Source: Topomyia yanbarensis
Taxonomy: Eukaryota; Arthropoda; Insecta; Diptera; Culicidae
DNA length: 64,000 nt
Assembly: GCF_030247195.1 (NCBI RefSeq)
Contig: NC_080672.1
Location: 389,749,037-389,813,036 of the forward strand
Reading direction: 5' to 3'
In this document: positions 48,976 through 60,537 of the stretch, piece after piece
How positions within the stretch are numbered: the first letter of the stretch is position 1
Layout: each line of letters opens with the position of its first letter
Translations under genes and position numbers: made by a program
Notes under the pieces: generated by a model
The model's database searches: none
What the model saw: the letters and a program-made list of their open reading frames with translations, nothing else
What the model was told of the DNA's origin: nothing

Positions 48976-49299
48976 ATGTGAACAGAGCGTTAAAACTCGT
49001 AGAAGCAGTACATTCACAATTCGTGGCTGTCTCGTGTGTTATGAATGAGTCACAATATTGCGTTTTAAGATACTAAGGAGAAATTAATAAAAAGCAGACG
49101 TAAAATAAAAACTCGCCGTACGTTGCTATAATAACCAGCATAGGCAACTCAATGTGGTGGCAATCCATAGACAGTTGTACAGAAGAGGAACGTATAGCAA
49201 TAGAGTGATTTCACATATCTGCAAAATTGCAAGGAGCTTTAACAGCAAAATTTCAAGAGACTCTAATATTGATTGCAAGTGAATGTTGCTTAAAATGTT

Positions 49300-49560
49300 A
49301 GGAATCATGAATCAGTTCACGAATACATGAATAATATTTCATGATGTCATGAACTATTTTACGAGCATGGATATTGGATCGTAACTAATATATTAGGAAT
49401 CATGAACCAGTTCACGAATGCATGAATAATATTTGATGGTTTTGTGAACCATTTCACGAGCACGGATAATGTATCGTGACTAATATATTAGGGATCATGA
49501 ATTAGTTCTCGAGGATTGAATGGATTCATGAATAAAATTCCGAATTTCGTGAAATAGTTC
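49300..49560 (+). repeat. 95-bp tandem repeat, two full units and a partial
   Basis: Units start at 49300, 49395 and 49490 with AGG(A/G)ATCATGAA. They are rich in TTCACGA and CATGAAT motifs, which continue in looser form to about 49870. Confidence 0.8.
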
Positions 49561-49884
49561 ACGAAAAAATAGCCAGAATATTTTAATTTTGTGAACTATT
49601 GTTCCTATAACTATGAAAAAATCATGAGTCAACCTTTGGTTTTATGAATAATGTTCATAAAGTTGTAAACTAGTTCTTGGCGGAAACCGTGACTGAAGTT
49701 CACAAAACAAAATCAAAAATTTCCACTAATGAAAGCGTTATGCGGGCGTTACTGAAGGGAAATTGAACATAATTATAAAAGCCATGATTTTGGTCATGAA
49801 CCTGTTTTCGTAACGTAAAAACGCGATTGTTCCAGAATTCATGGCACTTTATTCACGATTTTGGGAACAATTTTTTTCCGTGTG

Positions 49885-50515
49885 AGTACGATAATGTTGA
49901 CAAACTTTCTATGCTAGATTATTTTGCATAATCTTTTTTTAACAAATTGTCTGATTTAATTTTCTTTAAATATTTTTGCCTTGGCCAAAAATAATTCTCG
50001 GTATTAGTCAGATCGTTGCACTATTCCGGCAATACTGTTGCATGCAATGAAATCCGTCAAAATGCAATATTATTTTCTCCATTACAACAAAGGAAACTAG
50101 CTTGAGCCTTTGAAGTAACGCTCGTACTCTGTGACCCGACATCTCTCAAAAAACATTAGATTTATGTTAAAAAAGAAATTTGTCGCAAAGATGTATTTCA
50201 TCCAGCTTGTTTGTGGATAGATTTGCTGAACAAATGACGATTCTCGAACAATGTGTTTGGAAGCATTTAATGTAATACAGCTTTGGTCCTTTAAGAGGAA
50301 AAAACGTTAAACTAAATTTAAAATGCAAATTTCCATAATTAGTTTCCGGCCCCCTCAAAGTGCCATTTCTAAACAAATAAACACGAGTCCATCCTTGCTC
50401 TGCTTGTGCTGACACTAGCTTTCCTTTGAGACGTACGCTTTGTGTGTCTGTTTTGTTGTTTTCCACTTGGCTCGATTCCACAATATAAACTCACGTGCTC
50501 TCGTTTTACTCTTAC
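49885..50515. other. presumed first intron of candidate gene, no other feature
   Basis: AT-rich. If the exon at 50516-50632 is real, this is intron sequence downstream of its donor on the minus strand. Confidence 0.35.
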
Positions 50516-50632
50516 CGAACCACCAACCGCCTCCCGGTACCTTTCTTCGGCAGGTCCTGATTCCCTAGGACAGTAGCTACCTACCAGCAGAAAACTGGGT
50601 ACAAAATATAATAGAAGACTTGTGTATTTCAT
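50516..50632 (-). CDS. candidate first coding exon with signal peptide, unknown secreted/membrane protein
   Basis: On the minus strand an ATG at 50632 opens 39 codons. They start MKYTSLLLYFVPSFLLVGSY, a textbook signal peptide (short basic n-region, hydrophobic core, small residues before the predicted cut), then a polar segment (CPRESGPAEERYREAVGG). The exon ends at GGTTCG with a consensus donor GTAAGAGT at 50515-50508, phase 0. Upstream on the minus strand is a GC- and CpG-rich tract compatible with a 5'UTR or promoter. I do not recognise the protein. The ATG context is not strong. The following exon is not identified and would probably lie tens of kilobases away beyond transposon-rich intron. 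Confidence 0.45.
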
Positions 50633-52471
50633 GTGAACAGTGAATTAAATAACGTTTGGTGTGTGCTGTTGTTTGATCCGTGGTTTGCGTTCACGCTCGA
50701 GTGGTCGCCGTGCCGCGCCGCTCCGCAGAGCTGGATGCTCAACAGGTTGCCAGTCAACCACGGTGGTGGACCAGGGACGTTTCGCGCGTTCGGGGATTTG
50801 GCAGCGGAGGTCGCAGTAACGTTTACTATGTGAGTTGAGTGAATCGACCGAGTGGATGGAATGTGCTGCTAGTGCGGAGTGCGTGTGTGTTGTCTAGCGT
50901 TGACTGGTGTCGGATTCATCGGGGTCGGTTGATGCAGAAGATGGTGAGGACGACACTGTCACCGCCGTCACTGTGTGAGGACCAGTTGTAATATGTAGTG
51001 CAGGACAGCGGGAATGGGGGCGTTGTGGGTCGTGCGTTATTATTTGCGAGATAGAGTTCAGTAAGTTCAGTAGCATGCTGTCAGTTTTGTGGAGCGATAC
51101 GCCGGTTCGTGCTCTATCAATGAACTACGATTTGTAACAGCTAGGGGTCAGAAGGATGAGTGGATGGTGGCGGTAGTGTCGTGTAGTAATGTAGCATAGA
51201 TTGGCACCGAGTTTCGGTTTCCATGAACTGTGAAATCGATGACACAGATGGAATGTGACAATAGACGAAGAAGGGCAGAAGCAAATCGCAATTGATGAGT
51301 TAGTTAGATGCTTAGATGTTTATGCTTAGTTAGAGATTCGATGCATCGTTCGCTGCGGGAAGGTCGTCTCAAATTACTTTTGTTTCGAGGGACATTCATT
51401 CCTATGGAACGCGTTTGCGTATATCTATTTACCGATCTAGTAATGACGGTGATGAGCTGGCATGCAAGTCAATCTTAATTATCCTGCTGATTTGTTTGCA
51501 ACTCACGTTTACGATAGTTTGAATCGATATTAGGAGCGATGCACGAGTTGCTTTTACCGCATGTCCGTTTAGCATACCTGTGAAAAGTCCGTCAAACTCC
51601 ATTTCAGCATTTCAGCATGACACTGGACATCCTCCTGGGACAACGGTTTGTGCTTTGGCTATACATTCGGGTGATCCGGAGAGAGTAAAGGGACGACATC
51701 GCATTGATAGGAAGGGGGTCGTGGAACTATTTTGCCGTACCGTGCACCGAACAATAGCTGTAATTGAGTAGCTGCTGTACATACAACGGAATCTATTATG
51801 CAGCCAATCTTTCATCGTTCATCCGAGTTGACTGCTATTTTGCTGACGCTTGTCCGAAACGCGATCCGTTGCATTCCGACGAGTAAACGAGCATTGTTTG
51901 GGATAAATAGGAAAACAGAGGAGATGGTTCCCACTGGTGCAATAACCAGCTTGCAAGCTTTGCTGCTTTGAATGTACTTTTACCTAATTGAAAACAAAGT
52001 AGTTGCATGATTTTAGAGGTTCATTGAATTGAAGAACTGTGTACAAGCTACAACCGGGCAGCGAGGAGATCTGTCTCCTTGACCTAGGGCGGGAGTTCAT
52101 TCGCTTCTCTACCATCCTGACTTCATCGTCGCCGAGAGTAAAGTTCAGAATAGTGCACTTAGAATTGTTGAATTATAATTTATTAGGAATAGAAAATTAT
52201 TTCCGTTTGTTAAAATTGGCCAAACAAAAACTTTTCGAAATTACGAAATAGTCCATACCTTTCCAGCGGTTTTAACGCCAATAGACCCGCCGTGACCTGA
52301 TTCCGGGTAGCGTTACTTTCAATTAGTGTTCCGCAAACTCACTTGCCCAGTTACCTGTTTTAAAAGCTCTGAAAGCTGTTACACAGGGAAAGCTAAACAT
52401 ATTATTTCCATTTTCCAGCCTACTAAGAGTTTCTCGTCTAATCCGCTTCGGAAACGACCCTTGAATGTATT
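50633..52471. promoter_or_regulatory. GC/CpG-rich tract, possible promoter/5'UTR region
   Basis: 50640-51130 is the most GC-rich non-transposon sequence of the window. On the plus strand it has GTGTGT and CGGAGTGCG-type strings often seen in insect 5' leaders. It lies directly upstream of the candidate minus-strand signal-peptide exon. 51130-52470 is mixed and unassigned. Promoter function is inferred from position and composition only. Confidence 0.3.
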
Positions 52472-52530
52472 ATCATCATCATCATCATCATCATCGTCGT
52501 CATCATCATCTTCATCATGCTTATCCTCGT
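52472..52530 (+). repeat. (ATC)n microsatellite
   Basis: Imperfect ATC/GTC repeat. One frame reads a hydrophobic Ile/Val run followed by a basic stretch (KKIKSRKNRKGRHRRRRE) to a TAA at 52658. There is no ATG in that frame, so I do not call it a gene. Confidence 0.7.
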
Positions 52531-52989
52531 CATCATCTGTGGGAAAATAACTTTATCATCCTCCGACGAAAGCCTTACGGGGAAAACGACCAAGTATTGC
52601 GTAAAGAAAATCAAAAGCCGCAAAAACCGTAAAGGCCGTCACCGCCGCCGTCGTGAATAAAGTCTGGAAAGTTTTTTTTACAACTCACTCCTAATTGATA
52701 GCAGTGCGGCTGGTGTAGACTGTTTAGCGGGGGCGAACCCTAGACTGAAGATGGACGGGGCTGGAGAGGCCTAATATGCGCTGGTGTCTGCCGGATTGTT
52801 ACCACTCAAATTTTGATGCGGATCATTTATCATGTTCATTGCGATGATGCGTGTCGTTGACTAGCTTCGCAAGCTTTCAAGACGGTGAATGACCTCTCGA
52901 CTTGGAATTTGTTTGGGTGTTTTGCTTTTGTGCTTGTTAGATTCTTGGGATATTTTTTTTTCTATTCGTCTTTCTCGCTTTGCGTCTTT
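52531..52989. other. no recognisable gene
   Basis: Transition from mixed sequence into the T-rich satellite. Confidence 0.4.
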
Positions 52990-55900
52990 GTGTTTTTCAG
53001 TATTTTTGTTTTGCTTTATAGCTTCTTAGCTTCTTTATGTATTTGCTTCTTTGCAGTTTGTCTCTTTGACTTTCTTCTTTAAGCATTTTATGATTATTTG
53101 CTCATTTGCTGTTGTGTTTCTTTGTTTTTATACTTTTTTGCTTCTTTACTTGTTCATTTTTCCTTTCGCTTCTTTGCTTCACTGCTTTTTTGCTCATTTG
53201 CCGTTTTGTTTCTTTGTTTCTATGCTATTAGCTTCTTTACCTCTTTGGTTATTTTCTTTTTTGCAGCATTGCTTTCTCGCTTCTTTGCTTCATTGCTTCT
53301 TTCCTTTTTTGTTTCTTTAGTTCTTTGCTTCTTTGCTTCTTTGCTTCTTTGCTTCTTTACTTCTTTGCTTCTTTGCTTCTTTGCTTCTTTGCTTCTTTGC
53401 TTCTTTGCTTCTTTGCTTCTTTGCTTCTTTGCTTCTTTGCTTCTTTGCTTCTTTGCTTCTTTGCTTCTTTGCTTCTTTGCTTCTTTGCTTCTTTGCTTCT
53501 TTGCTTCTTTGCTTCTTTGCTTCTTTGCTTCTTTGCTTCTTTGCTTCTTTGCTTCTTTGCTTCTTTGCTTCTTTGCTTCTTTGCTTCTTTGCTTCTTTGC
53601 TTCTTTGCTTCTTTGCTTCTTTGCTTCTTTGCTTCTTTGCTTCTTTGCTTCTTTGCTTCTTTGCTTCTTTGCTTCTTTGCTTCTTTGCTTCTTTGCTTCT
53701 TTACTTCTTTACTTCTTTACTTCTTTACTTCTTTGCTTCTTTGCTTCTTTGTTTATTTACTTCTTTGCTTATTTACTTTTTTGCTTATTTACTTCTTTGC
53801 TTATTTACTTCTTTGCTTATTTACTTCTTTGCTTATTTACTTCTTTGCTTATTTACTTCTTTGTTTATTTACTTCTTTGCTTCTTTGCTTCTCGGCTTCT
53901 TTGCTTTTTTGCTTCTTTGTTTCTTTGCTTTGTTGCTTTTTTGTTTTTTTTTTGCTTTTTTGTTTATTTGCTTCACTTCTTTGCTTCTTGGCTTGTTTGC
54001 TTCCTTTCTTCTTTGCTCATTAGATGTTTTGCTTCTTTGTTTCTATACTTCTTACTTCATTGTTTATTTTTTCTTTGCTACTTTTTGCTGCTTTGCTTTT
54101 TTTTTGATTTTTTGCTTTTTTGCTTCTTTGCTTCTTTGCTCTTTTGCTCCTTTGCTTCATTGCTTCATTGCTTCTTTGTTTATTTGCTTTTTCGCTTCTT
54201 TGCTTTTTGCTGCTTTGCTTTTTTGTTTATTTGCTTTACTTCTTGGCTTGTTTGCTTCATTCTTCTTTGCTCGTTAGCTGTTTTGCTTTTTTGTTTCTAT
54301 ACTTCTTACTTCATTGTTTATTTTTTTCTTTGCTACTTTTTGCTGTTTTGCTTCTTTGTTTCTTTGCTTCTTTGCTTCTTTGCTTCTTTGCTTCTTCGCT
54401 TCTTTGCTTCTTTGCTTCTTTGCTTCTTTGCTTCTTTGCTTCTTTGCTTCTTTGCTTCTTTGCTTCTTTGCTTCTTTGCTTCTTTGCTTCTTTGCTTCTT
54501 TGCTTCTTTGCTTCTTTGCTTCTTTGCTTCTTTGCTTCTTTGCTTCTTTGCTTCTTTGCTTCTTTGCTTCTTTGCTTCTTTGCTTCTTTGCTTCTTTGCT
54601 TCTTTGCTTCTTTGCTTCTTTGCTTCTTTGCTTCTTTGCTTCTTTGCTTCTTTGCTTCTTTGCTTCTTTGCTTCTTTGCTTCTTTGCTTCTTTGCTTCTT
54701 TGCTGCTTTGCTTCTTTGCTTCTTTGCTTCTTTGCTTCTTTGCTTCTTTGCTTCTTTGCTTCTTTGCTTCTTTGCTTCTTTGATTCTTTGCTTCTTTGCT
54801 TCTTTGCTTCTTTGCTTCTTTGCTTCTTTGCTTCTTTGCTTCTTTGCTTCTTTGCTTCTTTGCTTCTTTGCTTCTTTGCTTCTTTGCTTCTTTGCTTCTT
54901 TGAATCTTTGCATCTTTTGCTTCTTTGTTTATTTTCTTCTTCGCCTTTTAGTTCTTTTTTTCTTTATTTGCTCATTTGCCTGTTGTTTCTTTACTTTTTT
55001 ATTTTTGCTTCTTTTCTTTTTTTATAATTCATTGTGTTTAGCTTCTTTGCTTCTTTTCTCATTTGCTTATTTGCTATTTTGCTTCTTTACTTCTCTGATT
55101 CTTTGATTCTTTACTTCTTTGCTTCTTTGTCTCTATGCTACTTTGTTTCATTTCTTCTTCGCTTCTTTGCTTATTTGTTTCTTTGTTTCATTTCTCCATA
55201 GCTTCTATACTTCTTTAGTTATTTGTTTTTATTCTTCGCTTCATTTCTTCTCTGTTTCGTTGCTTCTCTTCTCTGCTACGTCCTTTTTTTTGCTTTTTTG
55301 CCTTTTCTTTTTTGCTGCTTTGCTTCTTTGCTGTTGTGCTTCTTTGCTTTTTGGCTTGTTTGCTTCTTTACTCATTAGCTATTTTGCTTATTTGTTTCTA
55401 TACTTCTGATTTCATTACTTCTTTGTTTATTCTTTTGGTTGCTTTTTTGCTTCTTTTCTTCTTTGTTTATTTACATTTTTCTTCTTTGCTTCTTTGTTTC
55501 TACACGTTTTGCTTCCTTATTTCTTTGTTTATTTTTTTCTTTGCATTTTTGCTTCTTAGCTTCTCTGCTTTTTTGCTTCTTTGCTACTTTGTTTTTTTGC
55601 TTCTTCGTTTCTTTGCAGCTTTGCTTCTTTGTTTCTTTGCTTCTTCACCTATTTGATTCTTTTCTTTATTGCTTGTTTGCTTTTTTGTTTCTGTTTTGTT
55701 GCTTTGCTGCTTCCTTGCTTCTTTGTTTCTTTGCTTATTTGTTTCTTCATCTTTGCTTCTTTTATTGTTTGCTTTTTTGCCTTTTCCTTTTTTGCTTCTA
55801 TGCTTCTCGGCTTATATGCTTTTATTGTTTTTTTTTGCTGTTTTGATTCAATGCTTCTTTACTTTTTTGTATTGTATTGTATTGTATTGTTTATTTTGGG

Positions 55901-56075
55901 TTTTAACCGTTAGGCCATTCGCCCACTATACTTTGTTGTTTTTCTGTTTCTTTGATTCTTTGCTTCTTCGCTCTTTTGCCTCTTTGCTATTTTGCTGTTT
56001 TTCATCTTTGCTTCCTTGCTTCTTTGCTTTTTTGTTACTTTGTTTTTTTGTTTATTTGCTTCTTTGCTCCTTTGA
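52990..56075 (+). repeat. TTCTTTGC octanucleotide satellite, 3 kb
   Basis: Near-perfect arrays at about 53310-53700 and 54355-54900 are separated and flanked by degenerate variants, such as TTATTTAC, TTTTTTGC and TTCTTTAC. Variant blocks at about 53983-54120 and 54238-54358 are near copies of each other, so parts of the array were duplicated at a period of about 250 bp. Eight is not a multiple of three, so each strand reads the same 8-residue peptide in all frames. The very long Leu/Phe/Cys or Lys/Glu/Arg frames are therefore artefacts, not genes. Confidence 0.95.
55862..55925 (-). mobile_element. retroelement 3' tail with (CAATA)n inside the satellite
   Basis: On the minus strand the sequence TGGCCTAACGGTTAAAACCC leads into AAAATAAA and then four CAATA units. 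The block interrupts the satellite and has the structure of a severely 5'-truncated non-LTR insertion. Confidence 0.5.
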
Positions 56076-58256
56076 ATAAAGTCGATAATCAATTTTAGAA
56101 ATTGAAATTTCATTTTAGCTTGAATGAAAATTACTCCAAAAGAAAACGAACAAACTAACTCCAACCATAACTGCACCCTTGCTCGTAACTCGGATAGTCA
56201 TCACATCCATCTATTTTCCCGGCAGGGTACCGCTCACTGTAATCACGTTAGCTGTCGGCAAAATTGTCTATTATTGAACTTAAGCACGAGATTTCTCTGA
56301 CCTGCACTACTAACTGCATAACAAACAACAACACCAACAAGAACGGGGATGCATTTCCAGCAGCAGTAATTCATTACCGGTAGTCTTCTTCGTTGATGCA
56401 CTTTCTAGCCAGAGAATGTGCAGCTCAAATTGCTCTGAAAATTTTATAACTAGCAGTATCAGCAATCGAGGTGGCACCACGCTGGCAATGTAGGAGCACT
56501 GTGGAAACGGAACAACAGGTCGCCGCCGCTCGAGTCTACGAGAGTTGGAACCATGGGTACGGCATGCCATGAGAGATCTCCTTTTTCACCACAGTGCAAT
56601 CATTCCGTATTCGTCCGACAGAAAATGCAGCTCGAAAACATCCACGTTTCGTCGTTCCTTGCATTCTTTCAGTGAACGAACCAACCAACCGCCAGCTGGT
56701 GGTGAAAGCATCAGCTCAGAATCACTGCGTGAAATAAGATATCCATTTCAACAAATTTCTTTAATTAAGTTCAAGCAGCCGCCCGACGGATAGCAGTGCA
56801 GCGGCGAAGACGACGACTACGATGTCTTGATCATAACACAAGGGAGGGAAATAGAGGAGTGCATTCTACTACGGTTTGTTGTTCGCATCTACTCAGCTGC
56901 TAAACAATCAGTGCAATCAACAGGGGCAAAAGTATCGTCAACCTCGGGTAACTCGCAGCCATACCGTTCGCGCTGGTACTTGTCTGTCATCATTATTATC
57001 ATCATCATCATCATCATCTGCATCGTCGTTTTTATTACACATCGGACAACATAATTGAAAAATGCAACTCAATATAGTAGCAGCAACAGCAGCAACAATC
57101 TCTGATGGAAGAAAAGTGCATCCTAAACGTCGAGCGAGCGGTGTAATGCACTTTGACAGCCAGGGAAAATGGATTATGGAGCGATGACCTGATTTTCCAA
57201 TGGGGTTATTTTTGCTGTCGAATTGTTGAAGGAATATTGAACTAGAGACTTGCTTCAGTTTTTTGTGTTGAAAAGGTAAATCGGTCACAAGGCCGGAGAA
57301 CGAAAACTTCAGATTAGCGTTCCGGAAGCCGCGTTAATGGCAATAGTTATAAAATGTTCGTTGGTTGCACTTAGTTCAGAGCCACGAACGTTATTTCAGC
57401 TTGAACCTCAGCGTCCGTTTTGAAGTACTGCTTCGAATCGACTTATAATTGGATTGCTCCTCTCGTGCTTTCTTGACGGAAATGTTTCAATAAGTCTTTT
57501 TCAAAGCTACATGAAATAGTCTAAGTCTGTCTTGAACCTTTCTCAATAATCGACTTAACAACATGTCCACTGCTAGTACTTACTCATAAATCGTTCTAGA
57601 TCGAACGGTTCTAATGAAGCTAAAACTTTGCTTAGTTGTTTCTGTTGAGAGAATATATTTTTTAAATAATTTTAATGGGATCACGATGTATTCATCGTAC
57701 GAGCTAGTTCGAACAAAATGATAAATAAACAATTGAACAAATGCACTTAATCAAATTCAGTTTTTTCTAGTATAGTCTTAGTACCGAATAGAATCGAAAA
57801 AAAATTAAATTAGTAAAAATTATCGGAGCTATAGCAGTTGTTCGGAAACGACTTTTTATTTTAGTTTGTCCCGGATATGTGCAAAGAGTGTTATATGTAG
57901 TGATACTACCGCATTGCGTTTTGTATTTTCAAGCTCAAGTATGGGGGAATGGGTAGGTCCTCCCGCATTCATACCACAAATATATCATTTGAAACACCTA
58001 GAAACTAATTTCTCCGCGAGTCCTCTGTAATGGAATCTTCTTCTACGAATTTCGATAATCATCTTTTAACGGCAACTGCGAGTAAGTGGTGCTAGATCAT
58101 GTAGCCGAAACCCGGTTTTCCCATTGTACATTCACACGAGATTCTTGAATTTAGTCACACACAATCACGTATTTTTAATTGTAATGCAAATATGCCTGTA
58201 CCAATTGTTGTACGTTTTCAGCACCGAATGCCTGACATGGTCGAACTGAATAAAGG
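56076..58256. other. non-coding, GC-richer 56150-57450
   Basis: Contains an (ATC)n microsatellite at about 56990-57018 and CAGCAGCAA-type repeats at about 57075-57100, as seen in many insect 5' leaders and introns. No coding exon can be supported. Confidence 0.35.
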
Positions 58257-58310
58257 TAACTTCCGTAAGCTTAAGCTGCATTTCCGCCTTCAGCAAATGT
58301 TCCACAAGTC
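58257..58310 (-). mobile_element. scrap of the ORF1-only family
   Basis: CTTCCGTAAGCTTAAGCTGC followed by a TTCCGCCTTCAGC block and ATGTTCCAC matches 14815-14868 and 35205-35252. This is the N-terminal region of that ORF1. Confidence 0.5.
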
Positions 58311-58723
58311 AGTAGTTGCCGTATTTGGCCGAAGCACCACTTCTTGCTTATGCGACACACTCATCTCGATAGATTACCATGGTGAACTCCGCTAGCGAAT
58401 GACGGATCTCAATAGTAGCATGTCTGTAATAACCTACGTACTTGGAACTATTGAGAACCAGCGCTACAGGTTCAAAGCCCTGGTAAAGGAGGATGGTTGT
58501 GATGATCTGGGCTGCGGTCACCACGTAAAACAAAATAGGTCATAACCCCAAGTACAAAGGTGTGAAGCGACCCGTGCCGAGAGATGAGTGATCGAGGGGG
58601 TTGAAAAAGTTTCTCGATCGTTAACGGAGCCTGTGGGGTACCTGGACAACCCCCACAGTAAGCGTCCCTTACCACGTTACTGCGGAGCTCTGGCGTGGCG
58701 GACCTTTCTTTCTCGCGCGACTC

Positions 58724-60186
58724 GTGGGATCAATGAGCGACGTGAAAAATAATAAAAACAAACAAACGGAGGTGCCGAACCCCTTTGCTAAAGGTGGTTT
58801 GATGAGGTTTCCCTCCAGCGAGGAGAGTAGTGGAGCGACGGGGGCTGCATCCAACAGCACCAGTGACTCCCCAGCAGTGGTAGAAAATAGCCCTACCAAC
58901 GCGCTGGACGGGCCACTAACAGCGATGCGCAAAGTGGTGGAGCAGCTCGGTACTAGAATCGAGTTCACTAACGCGAAGCAAAATATCAGCAAGGAGCTGA
59001 AACAGAGCCTGCTGGTGCTCCGGAAGGCTGTTCGTGTTGCAAGACAGGAACAGCAGGCTTACGCCAAGAGGGTGGAATGTCGGGAGAAGTCCAACAGAGG
59101 AACCCAGACAGTGGCCTCCAAGAGAGAGGGAAGAGAGAAGGCCGACCTAGATACCCAGACAGGGGCCTTCCCCTTCCCCTTCTATGGAGCAGCCAAGTCG
59201 CTCGAAGCGGAGGCTGAATTCCCCTCGAAAGGCAAGGGCAAGCGCAAGACGACGTCGAACGCGTAGCGCCCAAGGAAGTCATCAGGCGAGGGTGCAAAAA
59301 ACAACACCATACGGCGTGTAACCGTCACAGCCAAACGCCGTTTGATCGAGGTAAACCGGGGCGAAAATCAACCCGGCGCGCCGGGCAGAAAGAAGGTACC
59401 AGCAACTCGGCGCAACCGGGCCAGGGGGGCATAAACCCCTGGACGCTGGTCACTAAGAAGAAGCCGACACCGACACCGGATGCACCGCGGCCCGCGAAGA
59501 AGGCCAAGGACAGAGGCGAGACAACCACAAAGACCGACAAGGACAAATATGCCCTCGTCCTAAAGTCGATGAGGGCGGCCGAAAGCCTCTCGGCCGTCGG
59601 GCAAGACGTGCGCATCGTGAGACGCACCAACACAGGCAAAATGCTTTTGGTGCTGAAGCGAGGCGCACAATCCAGTGCAGTCTATAAGGCCTTGGCCCAA
59701 GAGGTCCTGGGTGAAGGCGCCCAGGTGAGGTCGTTGGGATTGGAAATGACTCTCCAGTGTAAGCAACTGGACGAATTCACGACCGCAGACGATGTCGTCG
59801 CAGCCGTCAAGGAACAATGCGACGTAACAATTGAGCGGGCCTCTGTGCGCTTGAGAGGGGGACCCTCCGGCACGCATGTAGCCTACCTCAGGTTACTGAA
59901 AGCAGATGCCAAAAAGGTTACCGTGATAGGTAAACTGAACATTAGCATACCCCAGCCGCCTTCAGTGGATAGGTGCTATCGGTGCCTTGAGTCCGGCCAT
60001 AAATCGTACGAATGTAAGGGTACAGACAGGAGTAAACTATGTCGTCGCTGCGGCGAGGAGGGGCATAAGGAGCGGGGCTGCACTAAGGCGCATAAATGCC
60101 TTATCTGCACCGATAAGAAGCAAGCCCGTAATCATGCTATGGGCGGACCTTCGTGTCCCTTTGGTGAGGCAAATAAGAAGCCGTGA
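58724..60186 (+). pseudogene. R1-clade ORF1 (gag-like), stop and frameshift
   Basis: The first frame runs 58724-59266 (first internal ATG at 58733 is the more likely start) and encodes a Ser/Lys-rich N-terminus with a helical, coiled-coil-like middle. An in-frame TAG at 59264 and a frameshift before about 59410 separate it from the second part, which reads INPWTLVTKKK at about 59426 and stays open to TGA 60184. The C-terminus has the three R1-type knuckles: CYRCLESGHKSYEC, CRRCGEEGHKERGC and CLICTDKKQARNHAMGGPSC. The protein would package element RNA. Codon use and GC content are clearly higher than in the flanks, as typical for this clade. Confidence 0.8.
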
Positions 60187-60205
60187 ACGTCACACAGCTA
60201 AATCT
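60049..60205 (+). repeat. mosaic duplication unit A1 (ORF1 end)
   Basis: Near-identical to A2 at 60378-60537: second knuckle, third knuckle, ORF1 stop and first bases of ORF2. A2 has an extra AAG. Confidence 0.88.
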
Positions 60206-60377
60206 GTTCTATTGTAGCTGCTATGCTCCACCAAGGTGACCCATAGAACAGTTCAACCAGATGATCGACAGGCTCTCGTCAGATCTAGTGGGCCGGAAAC
60301 CGGTAGTCATAGCGGGGGACTTTAACGCTTGGGTGGGGCAGCCGCTGTACAAATAGCAAAGGCCAAGCGCTAATGGA
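60206..60377 (+). repeat. mosaic duplication unit B1 (endonuclease piece)
   Basis: Near-identical to B2 at 60760-60943 but with a small internal deletion before GGGGCAG. It sits between two copies of the ORF1 end, so the first 0.22 kb of ORF2 is missing in front of it. Confidence 0.88.
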
Positions 60378-60537
60378 TGCGGCGAGGAGGGGCATAAAGA
60401 GCGGGGGTGCACTAAGGCATATAAGTGCCTTATCTGCACCTCTAAGAAGCAAGCCCATAAACATGCTATGGGTGGACCTTCGTGTCCCTTCGGCGAGTTA
60501 AATAAGAAGAAGCCGTGAGAGTCACACAGCTAAATCT
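60378..60537 (+). repeat. mosaic duplication unit A2 (ORF1 end)
   Basis: Second copy of the ORF1 end, continuous with the long ORF2 frame that follows. Confidence 0.88.

Larger units (their letters stand above)
48792..49884. mobile_element. candidate foldback/MITE with CACACGGA ends
   Basis: The left CACACGGATAAATT and right AATTTTTTTCCGTGTG are imperfect inverted ends about 1.09 kb apart. The interior holds a tRNA-like segment and a 95-bp tandem repeat. No target duplication is evident. Confidence 0.35.

Noticed and set aside
49300..49560. 95-bp repeats as a CRISPR-like array
   Set aside because: Units are contiguous and diverged, without unique spacers, in a eukaryotic genome.
52443..52660. 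Frame with poly-Ile stretch and basic tail
   Set aside because: No ATG in frame; the hydrophobic part is the ATC microsatellite.
53098..55106. Open frames of up to 561 codons rich in Leu, Phe and Cys
   Set aside because: Pure consequence of the 8-bp satellite; identical peptide in every frame and on the minus strand a Lys/Arg/Glu version.
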